This document shows, in pieces, positions 26,638 through 34,623 of a DNA stretch of 64,000 nucleotides. The notes below the pieces were generated by a model. It did no database searches. It was not told where the DNA came from and was given only the letters and a program-made list of their open reading frames with translations. A program made the position numbers and the translations under genes. This DNA is from Williamsia soli (lineage in GTDB: Bacteria; Actinomycetota; Actinomycetes; Mycobacteriales; Mycobacteriaceae). The stretch's first letter is position 1. Each line of letters opens with the position of its first letter. Where the stretch lies: NCBI RefSeq assembly GCF_017377795.1, contig NZ_JAFRDR010000017.1, positions 1 through 64,000 of the forward strand. Reading direction: 5' to 3'.

Positions 26638-27840
26638 GTGCCGACCGGCCCTGCGGGCGATGCGATGACTGAGCCGGCGAGGCGATGGGCCGAGAGCGGC
26701 TTGGCCCACCTGACGGGGGAACCCGACGGCCCGCCTGACTTCTCGCGTTCGCGGATCCTGGAGCGTGCCGACCGGGCTGCCGCACCGTTCGGGGTCGACG
26801 CGGCACTGCTCCTCGCAGGTCGGGCGGGATTGACCGGCACTTCGCGCGCAGGCCGGACATCGGTCGGCGGCAGCACCCGCCTGATGCGGTGCCGAGACAC
26901 CTGGTGCGTGTTCACGCTCGCGCGGCCGAGCGATCTCGAGGTCATCGGCGCGTTGCTCGAGACGGGTGAACCGATCGACGACCCGTGGCAGGTGCTCGCC
27001 CACGCGGCCGCGGACCACGACGCCGCCGAACTCGTCGAACGCGGACGCCTGCTGGGGATGCCGTGCGCCGTCTTGGACTCGCACGCCGGAGAACCTGTTG
27101 TCTCGCAGCGGCTCTGGTCCACGCGTGCACCCCAGCCAATTGATTCCGGGCTCCTGGTGGTCGACCTGTCCGCGATGTGGGCAGGACCGCTGTGCGGGCA
27201 GTTGCTGCGCGGCCTCGGCGCCACCGTCATCAAGGTGGAGAGCCCCGATCGCCCCGATGGCGCGCGGTTCGGGAACGCAGACTTCTTCGAGTGGATGAAC
27301 GGCGGCAAGCTGCAGTTCTCTGCGCCGGTGTCGAGCGAATCCCCGGTGCTCGCGGCGTTGCTCGATGTCGCGGATGTGGTGATCGAGGCATCGCGACCCC
27401 GCGCGCTCGAGCAGGCGGGTCTGGCCGCTGTCACCCGCGCGCCACGGCCCGGCCGGGTCTGGGTGCGGATCACGGGCTATGGCGCTGGGCACAGCGTGCG
27501 CGACCGCGTCGCTTTCGGGGACGACGCCGCAGCGGCGGGCGGTTTGGTGGGGGCCGGTGCGCATGGCCCGATCTTCTGCGGCGACGCCATCGCCGATCCG
27601 TTGACCGGACTCGAGGCAGCTCACGCCGTCGTCGAGTCGCTGGGTCGAGGCGGCGGTGAGGTGCTCGACGTCGCGATGGCAGGCGTGGCCGCGCGTTACG
27701 CAGCGATCCCACTCGCGCCGGTGGGGTCGGACACCGCGGTCAGTGCGCCGCCGGATCCGGCAATCGTTCGACTGCCGGTGGAAAAGGTTGATGCGGAACG
27801 GGTTCGGCAAATGATCGATGAGCGGTCCGGCTCGTGCTGA
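26638..27840 (+). CDS. Family III (CaiB/BaiF-like) CoA-transferase with unusual domain order
   Basis: 400 residues from GTG 26638, which has an excellent GAGGAGGAG 4-5 nt upstream. The hallmark start of family III, 'DLSAMWAGPLCGQLLRGLG' with 'ATVIKVESPDRPDG', normally near residue 10, lies here at about residue 170. It is preceded by ~160 residues with 'WCVFTLARPSDLEVIGALL' and 'LVERGRLLGMPCAVL', which look like the C-terminal small-domain part of the family. The end has 'GRVWVRITGYG' and 'GGEVLDVAMAG'. This suggests a permuted or fused arrangement. It should transfer CoA between carboxylic acids; substrate unknown. Overlaps the next gene by 7 nt. Confidence 0.78.
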   Translation: MPTGPAGDAMTEPARRWAESGLAHLTGEPDGPPDFSRSRILERADRAAAPFGVDAALLLAGRAGLTGTSRAGRTSVGGSTRLMRCRDTWCVFTLARPSDLEVIGALLETGEPIDDPWQVLAHAAADHDAAELVERGRLLGMPCAVLDSHAGEPVVSQRLWSTRAPQPIDSGLLVVDLSAMWAGPLCGQLLRGLGATVIKVESPDRPDGARFGNADFFEWMNGGKLQFSAPVSSESPVLAALLDVADVVIEASRPRALEQAGLAAVTRAPRPGRVWVRITGYGAGHSVRDRVAFGDDAAAAGGLVGAGAHGPIFCGDAIADPLTGLEAAHAVVESLGRGGGEVLDVAMAGVAARYAAIPLAPVGSDTAVSAPPDPAIVRLPVEKVDAERVRQMIDERSGSC

Positions 27841-29171
27841 TCAAGAACGCCAGGGCGATCACCGGCGAGACCGTCGCGATTCGTACCGAGCGCGATGCGA
27901 TCAGGGACGTCGGCGCCCATCTGGAAGCCCGCAGCGGGGAGGATGTCATCGACCTTGCGGGCGGCACCGTGATCCCCGGATTACATGATCACCATGTGCA
28001 CCTGCGGGCGGTGGCCGCTGCCGCCGCGTCGGTGTCGGTCGGCCCGCCCTCCGTCGCCGACGCGGATGCGTTGCGACGCGTGCTGCGGGCCGCCCAGCCC
28101 CGGCGCGACGGCTGGATCAGGGCGGTCGGCTACCACGACAGTGTTGCCGGTGACCTCGACAGGCATTACCTGGATGACGTGATTTCCATTGTGCCACTGC
28201 GTGTTCAGCACCGTAGTGGGGCGATGTGGATAGTGAACTCGGCCGGACTCGTCGAGCTCGGTCGGCCGGACCATCCGACGGGCCGACTCTTCCGCGAAGA
28301 TGCGGAGATGGCTGCTTCGACGGTGCCCGAACCGATCGATTTCGCGTCCGTCAGTGCCCGGCTGAGCGCCTACGGGGTGGTCGGGGTGACCGAAGCGACG
28401 CCCGATCTCACTGCAACGGAGCTTGATTCGTTCGACGCGGCGGTGCGCAGCGGCCGACTGCGACAACAGGTGCTCGTGCTGTCGCAGGACACGGGTCACG
28501 AGGCGTTGGAGTTCGGCCCCATCAAACGCATCCTGGACGACGACACCCTCGACCTCGACGCCATCACCGCGTGGATCGAACGCTGCCACGGCAGCGGGGT
28601 CGCGGTGGCGATGCACTGCGTGACGGTGGTCCAACTGGTGGTGGCGGTGGCGGCCCTGCGCGCTGCAGGATCCGTGGTGGGGGATCGGATCGAGCACGCT
28701 GCAATGGTTCCCGACGAGATGATCGACGATCTGGTGGACCTCGGGGTCACGGTGGTCACCCAACCCAACTTCGTCGCTGAACGCGGCGAGCAGTACCTGC
28801 AGGACATCCCGGCCGCCGACCTCCCGCAACTGTGGCGGCTGGCGAGTCTTCAGCGTGCGGGGGTTGCGGTGGCCGGAGGCACCGACGCCCCCTTCGGCGA
28901 TCTCGACCCCTGGGCCTGCATGCGGGCGGCCCGCGATCGTCTCTGCGCCTCCGGAGCTGGATTGTCGCTGCCGGAACGGGTTTCGTCTCGAACTGCGCTG
29001 GGCCTGTTCCTCGGTGAACCCCTCACCCCCGCCCGCCCTCGGGTCCTGGCACCCGGTGCGCGTGCCGACCTCACCCTGCTGTCCGAGCCACCGGCCGTCG
29101 TTCTCGGTGAACTGACCGCAGAAGTGGTCGCAGGCACCGTGATCGGCGGCATCTTGTTCCCGAACGACTGA
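27834..29171 (+). CDS. Amidohydrolase-family protein (YtcJ/imidazolonepropionase-like)
   Basis: 445 residues from GTG 27834 (GTGCTGA overlap with the CoA-transferase stop). Features of the cyclic amidohydrolase fold: N-terminal beta-sandwich 'MLIKNARAITGE', metal motif 'IPGLHDHHVHLRA' (HxHxH region), 'IEHAAMVPDEM', 'GGTDAPFGDLDPWACMRAA' with the catalytic Asp, and a returning C-terminal sandwich 'GARADLTLL'. The substrate is unknown. Translational coupling to the CoA-transferase suggests hydrolysis of an amide or ester, followed by CoA activation of the acid. Confidence 0.82.
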   Translation: MLIKNARAITGETVAIRTERDAIRDVGAHLEARSGEDVIDLAGGTVIPGLHDHHVHLRAVAAAAASVSVGPPSVADADALRRVLRAAQPRRDGWIRAVGYHDSVAGDLDRHYLDDVISIVPLRVQHRSGAMWIVNSAGLVELGRPDHPTGRLFREDAEMAASTVPEPIDFASVSARLSAYGVVGVTEATPDLTATELDSFDAAVRSGRLRQQVLVLSQDTGHEALEFGPIKRILDDDTLDLDAITAWIERCHGSGVAVAMHCVTVVQLVVAVAALRAAGSVVGDRIEHAAMVPDEMIDDLVDLGVTVVTQPNFVAERGEQYLQDIPAADLPQLWRLASLQRAGVAVAGGTDAPFGDLDPWACMRAARDRLCASGAGLSLPERVSSRTALGLFLGEPLTPARPRVLAPGARADLTLLSEPPAVVLGELTAEVVAGTVIGGILFPND

Positions 29172-29180
29172 TCGCGCCGC

Positions 29181-30152
29181 TCAGTCTTCGATCGAATCGA
29201 CCAGACCCCAATCGAGCGCAGTGTTCGCGTCGACCCGCCGACCGCTCAGCACCAGGAAAGCCGTGCGCCAACGACCGATTCGGCGCGGGATGCTGACGGT
29301 GCCGCCCGCGCCGGGGAGCAAACCCAACTGGAGTTCGGGTAGTCCGAAGATGGTGTCGGGATGCGCGCTCACGTGAGGGCAGAAGGACGCCATCTCCAGC
29401 CCACTCCCGAGCACTGCTCCGTGCACTCGGGCCCGGAAGTTCGGTCCGAGTCGTTCCGCTACGGCGTCGAGGAGCAACCCCGGGCTGTATCGGGTCCGTG
29501 CGAGATGCGAGTTCGCGGGATCGGTGAACGTTCCGAACTCGGTGAGATCGCCACCGCTGCAGAAGGATCGACCCTGCCCGCTCAGCGTCACCGTGTCGAG
29601 GGTTGGGTCGGCGAGTGCCACAGTCAGCGCGTCGATCAGCCCTGCGCGCAACGCATTGCTGAACGCGTTGTGCCTCGCAGGCCGGTTGAAGCTGATCGTG
29701 AGCGACGATCCGCCTCGATCGAGCAGTACGGGATCATCTTGGATGTGTGTCTCACGGGGACCCTGCCCGGCGAGCCATTGTGCGAATTCCGGTCCGGCCT
29801 GCAACGTCGAATAGGCCAGCGATTCGGTGATCAGGCCGCTCAGGGTCCCGGCGCGGGCGGAGGCGGCACGCAGCACGTCATCGCAGACCGCCGCCGCCAC
29901 CGGTCGGCTGCCGACGTTCGCGGTGATGGCTGCGACGGCCGAATCGATCGAGTCGACCAGGACCACCCGCGGGTCCGCGGTGGGCTCTTCGCTCAGCGTG
30001 AAGGTCGCGTGGTCGAGCCACGGCGCCGCCGAGTCCGGTGGCTTACCGCGGCTGAGAGCAACGACCACCCCGGGGAGCACATCCTGGGGAGGCGCTTGGA
30101 GCGCGGGGTCTGCGAGGTCGACGAACACAGGTGTCGCCGGAGAGCCTGACAT
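29181..30152 (-). CDS. Enoyl-CoA hydratase/isomerase family protein with N-terminal extension
   Basis: 323 residues from ATG 30152; TAGCGT (30160-30165) ends 7 nt before it, so the start is probably leaderless. The crotonase core begins near residue 140: 'SLTISFNRPARHNAFSN', oxyanion-hole 'GRSFCSGGDLTEFG', 'HGAVLGSGLEMASF', and 'GLPELQLGLLPGAGGTVSI' with the catalytic Glu. The first ~130 residues include 'VAAITANVGSRPVAAAVCDD' and 'GLITESLAYSTLQAGPEF', resembling a decayed crotonase half. Likely substrate: an enoyl-CoA from the neighbouring CoA-transferase. Convergent with the amidohydrolase (9 nt apart). Confidence 0.8.
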   Translation of the reverse strand: MSGSPATPVFVDLADPALQAPPQDVLPGVVVALSRGKPPDSAAPWLDHATFTLSEEPTADPRVVLVDSIDSAVAAITANVGSRPVAAAVCDDVLRAASARAGTLSGLITESLAYSTLQAGPEFAQWLAGQGPRETHIQDDPVLLDRGGSSLTISFNRPARHNAFSNALRAGLIDALTVALADPTLDTVTLSGQGRSFCSGGDLTEFGTFTDPANSHLARTRYSPGLLLDAVAERLGPNFRARVHGAVLGSGLEMASFCPHVSAHPDTIFGLPELQLGLLPGAGGTVSIPRRIGRWRTAFLVLSGRRVDANTALDWGLVDSIED

Positions 30153-30159
30153 GCTGCTC

Positions 30160-30169
30160 ACGCTAGCCT
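30160..30169. promoter_or_regulatory. Overlapping divergent -10 elements
   Basis: ACGCTAGCCT holds TAGCCT (30164-30169) for the plus-strand MBL gene (7 nt to its ATG) and TAGCGT (minus, 30165-30160) for the crotonase (7 nt to its ATG). The two hexamers share the central TA. The start codons are only 24 nt apart, so both messages would be leaderless. Confidence 0.65.
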
Positions 30170-30176
30170 GAGGGGC

Positions 30177-30983
30177 ATGAATGCACCGCAGCATCCTGCC
30201 TATGGCGTGGTTCGGCCAGTCACCGATTTTGCATCTGTGTTGCTCTGCCACAACCCGGGGATGATGACCCTCGACGGCACCAACACCTGGATTCTGCGGG
30301 CTCCGGGACAGGACGATTGCGTCGTCGTCGACCCTGGGCCCAAGGGTAAGAAGAAGCACGTCAAAGCGGTTGCAGCGCAAGGAAACGTGGTCCTCGGGCT
30401 GATCACCCACCGCCACTACGACCACACGGGCGCGATCAAGTACTTCCGAGAGCAGACCGGTGCCCCGGTCCGGGCGCGGGCCGAGAAGTACACCAAAGGT
30501 GCCGCGACGCTGAAAGACCGCGAGGTCATCGAAGCTGCCGGACTGCGGATCACCGTGCTCCACACCCCCGGTCACACGGGCGATTCGGTGAGCTTTCTCG
30601 TCGAACACGAGGGCCGGAAGGTGATGCTGACGGGGGACACGATCCTCGGCGGCGGGACCACAGTGCTCGATCCGAAGGACGGCACACTCCGTGACTACAT
30701 GAACTCGCTCAACCGCCTCATCGTCGAAGGCGAAGGTGCCGCGCTGCTACCGGGTCATGGTCCCGACCACCCGGATCTGATCCCGCTGGCACGGTTCTAC
30801 AAGAAGCACCGCGAAGATCGCATCGACCAGGTGCGCGCGGCACTCGAGGAACTCGGGGAGTCACCGGCGACGGTCAAACCGCGAAAAGTGGTCAAGAAGG
30901 TCTACGCGGACGTCGACAAAAAGCTGTGGCCCGCGGCCAAGATGTCGGTGAAGACCCAGTTGGCCTACCTGTCGGACGAATAG
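30177..30983 (+). CDS. Metallo-beta-lactamase-fold hydrolase (Rv3677c-type)
   Basis: 268 residues. Metal motif 'LITHRHYDHTGA' (HxHxDH), 'LHTPGHTGDSVSFL', 'LTGDTILGGG' and 'LLPGHGP' complete the dinuclear zinc site. The C-terminal winged-helix-like region ('ILEEL'-type, here 'AALEELGESPATVKP') is that of the LACTB2/glyoxalase-like group, which includes endoribonucleases and thioester hydrolases. Substrate unknown. Leaderless start (see divergent -10). The position next to crp is conserved in mycobacteria. Confidence 0.88.
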   Translation: MNAPQHPAYGVVRPVTDFASVLLCHNPGMMTLDGTNTWILRAPGQDDCVVVDPGPKGKKKHVKAVAAQGNVVLGLITHRHYDHTGAIKYFREQTGAPVRARAEKYTKGAATLKDREVIEAAGLRITVLHTPGHTGDSVSFLVEHEGRKVMLTGDTILGGGTTVLDPKDGTLRDYMNSLNRLIVEGEGAALLPGHGPDHPDLIPLARFYKKHREDRIDQVRAALEELGESPATVKPRKVVKKVYADVDKKLWPAAKMSVKTQLAYLSDE

Positions 30984-30991
30984 CCGCAAAA

Positions 30992-31063
30992 CACAAAACC
31001 ACCCGTTCCGGTCAAACCAGGTGTCTGCAACAGGTGGCTTTGACCGGAACGGGTGGTTTTGTG
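30992..31063. terminator. Perfect 25-bp hairpin between the MBL gene and crp
   Basis: Arm 30992-31016 (starting CACAAAACCACCC) pairs without mismatch to 31039-31063 around a 22-nt loop. Each strand leaves the hairpin through GGTTTTGTG, so it should terminate both convergent genes. Confidence 0.85.
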
Positions 31064-31067
31064 AAAT

Positions 31068-31742
31068 CTAGCGAGCTCGGCGAGCCAGACGCTCGGAGTC
31101 CGCGATCAGCACGCTCTTGCCTTCGAGTCGCAACCAGCCACGCTGGGCGAAATCGGCCAGGGCTTTGTTGACGGTTTCACGTGAAGCACCGACAAGCTGA
31201 GCGATCTCTTCCTGCGTGAGGTCGTGGGTGACGCGAAGCGCGCCGGCCTCCTGCGTTCCGAAGCGCTGAGCCAGCTGCAGGAGCTGCTTGGCCACACGTC
31301 CTGGAACGTCGGTGAAGATCAGGTCGGCGAGGTTGTTGTTGGTGCGGCGGAGGCGACGGGCCAGCACGCGCAGCAGCTGCTCGGCGATCTCGGGGCGGTC
31401 GGCGATCCAGGACCGGAGAGCTTCACGATCCATCGACACCGCGCGAACTTCGGTGACCGTTGTCGCCGACGAGGTGCGGGGACCGGGATCGAAGATGGAC
31501 AGCTCACCGAACATGTCGGACGGGCCCATGATGGTCAGCAGATTCTCACGACCGTCAACCGACTTGCGGCCGACCTTCACCTTGCCCGACAGAATGATGT
31601 AGAGCCGATCTCCGGGCTCGCCCTCGTTGAAGATGACGTGTCCGCGTGGAAAATCAACCGGCTGAAGCTGATTGGTCAGTGCCGCGACGGCGGTGGGCTC
31701 AACTCCCTGGAATATGCCCGCCCGCGCCAGTACTTCTTCCAC
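31068..31742 (-). CDS. crp: Crp/FNR-family cAMP receptor protein
   Basis: 224 residues from GTG 31742 (AAAGGGG upstream). cAMP pocket '[19 protein letters not shown]', '[20 protein letters not shown]' (the PRTSSA phosphate-binding loop), dimer helix '[20 protein letters not shown]' and HTH '[20 protein letters not shown]'. It matches M. tuberculosis Rv3676 and C. glutamicum GlxR, global regulators of carbon metabolism and growth-phase genes binding TGTGA-N6-TCACA. A candidate autoregulatory site lies at 31806-31821. An adenylate cyclase gene is in the same window. Confidence 0.95.
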   Translation of the reverse strand: MEEVLARAGIFQGVEPTAVAALTNQLQPVDFPRGHVIFNEGEPGDRLYIILSGKVKVGRKSVDGRENLLTIMGPSDMFGELSIFDPGPRTSSATTVTEVRAVSMDREALRSWIADRPEIAEQLLRVLARRLRRTNNNLADLIFTDVPGRVAKQLLQLAQRFGTQEAGALRVTHDLTQEEIAQLVGASRETVNKALADFAQRGWLRLEGKSVLIADSERLARRAR

Positions 31743-31805
31743 TTACGCCCCTTTCTAAGGGTCCAGCCAGACCGCGTTCACTCGCGGGTGTACGAACGAT
31801 CAAAG

Positions 31806-31821
31806 TGTTGTGTTTGTCACC
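31806..31821 (-). promoter_or_regulatory. Candidate Crp autoregulatory site
   Basis: TGTTGTGTTTGTCACC resembles TGTGA-N6-TCACA with three mismatches and lies 64-79 nt upstream of the crp start. It is weaker than the other sites in the window. Confidence 0.35.
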
Positions 31822-31872
31822 CGCGGCCAAGTCTACGGGTATTCATTCCGAAAGATTGTGTTTACCCCCATC

Positions 31873-31966
31873 GGCGCGTGGAGACGGAGCGGAGCGGAGC
31901 TCGACCGGCGTGTGGAGACGGAGCGGAGCGGAGCTCGACCCGGGTGTGGAGACGGAGCTCGACCCC
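31873..31966. repeat. 34-bp tandem direct repeat upstream of crp
   Basis: Two nearly identical 34-bp units (starting 31873 and 31907, e.g. GTGTGGAGACGGAGCGG) are followed by a third unit (31941) with an internal deletion of ~9-10 bp. Inside each unit GGAGC is itself repeated. The array sits between crp and the small membrane protein gene, both on the minus strand. Confidence 0.85.
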
Positions 31967-31977
31967 GGCGAAACTGA

Positions 31978-32226
31978 TCAGCTTGCGCGGATGGATTCGC
32001 CGGGTTCGATGTTGGTGGGCATCCGGCGGTCGCGGAATTCGTCGAGCGCGGCGGGAAAGCCCTGCCTGGCCAGAGTGTCCATCTGCTCCGGCTCGGCGGA
32101 CTCGAGGAACTCTTCGACGTGGTCGACCCGCACGTTGAGGCGTTCGAGCTGGTTCTCCACACGCTCCATCGCCAGGGCGAAGAGCATGAGAACCGCGGGG
32201 AACAGAAGTACGGCGAGTCCGTGCAT
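31978..32226 (-). CDS. Small single-pass membrane protein (Rv3675-like position)
   Basis: 82 residues from ATG 32226. A hydrophobic helix fills residues 2-19 ('[18 protein letters not shown]'), then a charged amphipathic helix '[20 protein letters not shown]' likely to form a coiled coil, and a polar tail '[13 protein letters not shown]'. It occupies the place of the M. tuberculosis membrane protein Rv3675 between crp and nth. The topology suggests an N-out anchor with a cytoplasmic coiled coil. No ribosome site is obvious. Function unknown. Confidence 0.72.
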   Translation of the reverse strand: MHGLAVLLFPAVLMLFALAMERVENQLERLNVRVDHVEEFLESAEPEQMDTLARQGFPAALDEFRDRRMPTNIEPGESIRAS

Positions 32227-32380
32227 GGGGAGTAGTAAACACAACCCAGGTCTCAGAAGAGACACGATCGTCTGGCCGACTACGTCACGCCCTGCCGATA
32301 TCGACGCGGCAGCCGGCCGACATGCGGAGTGGATGACAGCCGATATGTCTACCGGTGGCGGCTCGCCGTACTCTGAATTG

Positions 32381-33151
32381 GTGAGTTCGAAGGCAGGTGC
32401 CAAGCGCGCCAGGACTGCGGCGCAGCGCGGTGTCGAGACCCGCACCGGCCTTGTCCGCCGGGCACGGCGGATGGACCGCACGTTGCAGACGGCATTTCCG
32501 CACGTCTACTGCGAACTCGACTTCACCAATCCGCTGGAGTTGTCGGTGGCCACGATCCTGTCGGCCCAGTGCACAGACGTTCGCGTGAACCAGACGACCC
32601 CGGCCCTGTTCCGGCGCTATCGCAGCGCCGAGGACTACGCGGGCGCTGATCGCACCGAGCTCGAGGAGATGATCCGGTCGACCGGTTTCTACCGGAACAA
32701 GGCCAATTCGATCATGGGTCTGGGGCAGGCGTTGGTCGAACGATTCGACGGCGAGGTACCGAACAATCTGCGCGATCTCGTCTCGCTACCGGGCTTCGGC
32801 CGGAAGACCGCCAACGTCGTACTCGGTAACGCCTTCGGTGTGCCCGGAATCACTGTCGACACGCACTTCGGTCGGCTGGTGCAGCGCTGGAAGTGGACGG
32901 ACGAGACCGATCCGGTGAAGATCGAGCACGCCGTAGGCGAGTTGATCGAACGCAAGAATTGGACGGACCTCTCGCACCGAGTGATCTTCCATGGGCGTCG
33001 GGTGTGCCATTCGCGGAAGCCGGCCTGCGGAGTCTGCGTGCTGGCGACCGACTGCCCGTCCTACGGGTTGGGGCCGGTTGAGAAATCGGAGGCCGCGAAG
33101 CTGGTGAAGGGTCCCGAGACCGACCATCTGCTGGCATTGGCGGGTTTGTAG
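32381..33151 (+). CDS. nth: Endonuclease III (DNA glycosylase/AP lyase)
   Basis: 256 residues from GTG 32381; TACTCT (32369-32374) ends 6 nt earlier, a leaderless start, although the frame is open far upstream. Helix-hairpin-helix '[18 protein letters not shown]' with catalytic K142 and D160 ('ITVDTHFGR'). The [4Fe-4S] ligands are C209, C216, C219 and C225 (C-x6-C-x2-C-x5-C). It removes oxidised pyrimidines and nicks AP sites. It begins the nth-thioredoxin-Nudix-MarP operon. Confidence 0.97.
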   Translation: MSSKAGAKRARTAAQRGVETRTGLVRRARRMDRTLQTAFPHVYCELDFTNPLELSVATILSAQCTDVRVNQTTPALFRRYRSAEDYAGADRTELEEMIRSTGFYRNKANSIMGLGQALVERFDGEVPNNLRDLVSLPGFGRKTANVVLGNAFGVPGITVDTHFGRLVQRWKWTDETDPVKIEHAVGELIERKNWTDLSHRVIFHGRRVCHSRKPACGVCVLATDCPSYGLGPVEKSEAAKLVKGPETDHLLALAGL

Positions 33152-33154
33152 GCC

Positions 33155-33889
33155 GTGCCCGATCTGGAAGAGATGAACAGACCTGCGCCGAACCCGCCTG
33201 GACGCTCACGGTTTCACCTGTCGGTGTCTGCACGGTGGACCATTGCTGTCCTCGTCGTCGTGATCGCTCTGATCGTCGCCATCTGGCCGCGGCAGACGAA
33301 CACCCCGGCGCCGGCGCCGAACGGCATCTCGCAGAGCGGCAGCACTGCTGTGCCAGGCCTGCAGGCGAACGTCTCGGACGAGGACATGGCCAATGCCCGA
33401 CTGCAGGCAGCCCTGGAGCCGTGCCCGGTGCCGGTCGGGCCGACGCCGGCGGGGTCGAAGCTGGCAGGGGTGACGGTGCCCTGTCTGGCCGACGGATCGC
33501 CTGTGGACCTCGGAGCAGCGACGGCGGGGACGCCGATGCTGGTGAACATCTGGGCGCACTGGTGTGGGCCGTGCCGTGCGGAACTGCCGGTGATCGACGA
33601 GTACGCCAAGCAGGTCGGCGATCGGGTGCGGGTGCTGACGGTGCAGGGCAAGGAGGGGTCGGAGAACCCGTTCCTGTCCCTGAACCTGCTCTCCGAGATC
33701 GGGGTCCGGTTGCCCACCGTCGTCGATACCGACTCGAAGATCGCGGCCGCGCTGGGTGTGCCGCGCGTCTACCCGGCCACGGTTCTGGTCCGCGCCGACG
33801 GCACGGTTGCGGCCGTGCTCCCCACCGTCTTCGACTCCACCGACGAGGTGGCCGAGGCAGTGGACAAGTACCTGGGCGTCGCCGCATGA
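33155..33889 (+). CDS. Membrane-anchored TlpA-like thioredoxin
   Basis: 244 residues from GTG 33155 (3 nt after nth); ATG 33173 is an alternative. One N-terminal helix (~29-46, 'TIAVLVVVIALIVAIW'), a Pro/Ala linker, then a thioredoxin domain with 'NIWAHWCGPCRAELP' (WCGPC 136-140) and cis-Pro loop 'VYPATVLV'. Two additional cysteines (C90, C110) precede the domain. Homologue of Rv3673c. Exported disulfide reductase or oxidase acting on envelope proteins. Confidence 0.92.
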   Translation: MPDLEEMNRPAPNPPGRSRFHLSVSARWTIAVLVVVIALIVAIWPRQTNTPAPAPNGISQSGSTAVPGLQANVSDEDMANARLQAALEPCPVPVGPTPAGSKLAGVTVPCLADGSPVDLGAATAGTPMLVNIWAHWCGPCRAELPVIDEYAKQVGDRVRVLTVQGKEGSENPFLSLNLLSEIGVRLPTVVDTDSKIAAALGVPRVYPATVLVRADGTVAAVLPTVFDSTDEVAEAVDKYLGVAA

Positions 33890-34623
33890 CCCAGGTCCTG
33901 GTGCCGACGACGTCGGTACCGCCATGGATGCGAGGGCTCGTCGCCAATCTTGACGGGGTGACCCGCTCGGTCGAAGACCGCGGCGGCGTCACCGAGCGAC
34001 TGATGCGGGCGATGATGCGCAGTCCCCGGCCTGCTGCGGTGCTCGTGCTGTTCAGCGGCGACTGGAACGGGGACGCCACCCACCACGGCGGGCTTCCGGC
34101 GGACGCCGAGGTGTTGTTGACGCAGCGCGCCGCGACCCTGCGCAACCACAGCGGGCAGGTCGCATTCCCCGGAGGTGCCCGGGACCCGGGCGACGATTTT
34201 CCGGTGGGCACCGCGATCCGAGAGGCGGTCGAGGAGACCGGACTCGATCCGGCAGGTGTCAGCGAGCTGGCCGTTCTCGACATGTTTCCCGTCCCCCCGT
34301 CGGGCTTCGAGGTCTCGCCCGTGCTCGCGTACTGGCCGCAGCCGTCCGAGGTCGGCGTCGTCGATGTGGGGGAGACCGCGCGGGTGACCCGGGTGTCCGT
34401 GCGGGATCTGGTGAACCCCCACAACAGGTTCCAGGTCCAACGCACCATCGGCGGCGGCCGGGTCTATCAGGGACCCGCGTTTGCGGTGGAGAACATGCTG
34501 GTCTGGGGTTTCACGGGGGGAATGCTCGCGGCGATCATCGAGGCCGCCGGCTGGGAGATCCCATGGGACAAATCCGACAGCCGCGACCTGGCCGGTGAAC
34601 TCGAGAAGGTGGGCCAGGAGTGA
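33886..34623 (+). CDS. CoA pyrophosphatase-type Nudix hydrolase
   Basis: 245 residues from ATG 33886, overlapping the thioredoxin stop (ATGA). The CoAse family motif 'LLTQRAATLRNHSGQVAFPG' directly precedes the Nudix box 'GARDPGDDFPVGTAIREAVE' continued by 'ETGL', with the spacing of NudL-type enzymes. They hydrolyse CoA and CoA esters to 3',5'-ADP and phosphopantetheine. Homologue of Rv3672c. It overlaps marP by GTGA. Confidence 0.9.
   Translation: MTQVLVPTTSVPPWMRGLVANLDGVTRSVEDRGGVTERLMRAMMRSPRPAAVLVLFSGDWNGDATHHGGLPADAEVLLTQRAATLRNHSGQVAFPGGARDPGDDFPVGTAIREAVEETGLDPAGVSELAVLDMFPVPPSGFEVSPVLAYWPQPSEVGVVDVGETARVTRVSVRDLVNPHNRFQVQRTIGGGRVYQGPAFAVENMLVWGFTGGMLAAIIEAAGWEIPWDKSDSRDLAGELEKVGQE

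Noticed and set aside
31873-31966. CRISPR array
   Set aside because: Units are directly adjacent without unique spacers and no cas genes are present; it is a tandem duplication.
31646-32380. Upstream extension of nth by 245 codons
   Set aside because: The extension crosses the crp start, the 34-bp repeat and the antisense of the small membrane gene; the leaderless GTG at 32381 gives the normal Nth length.
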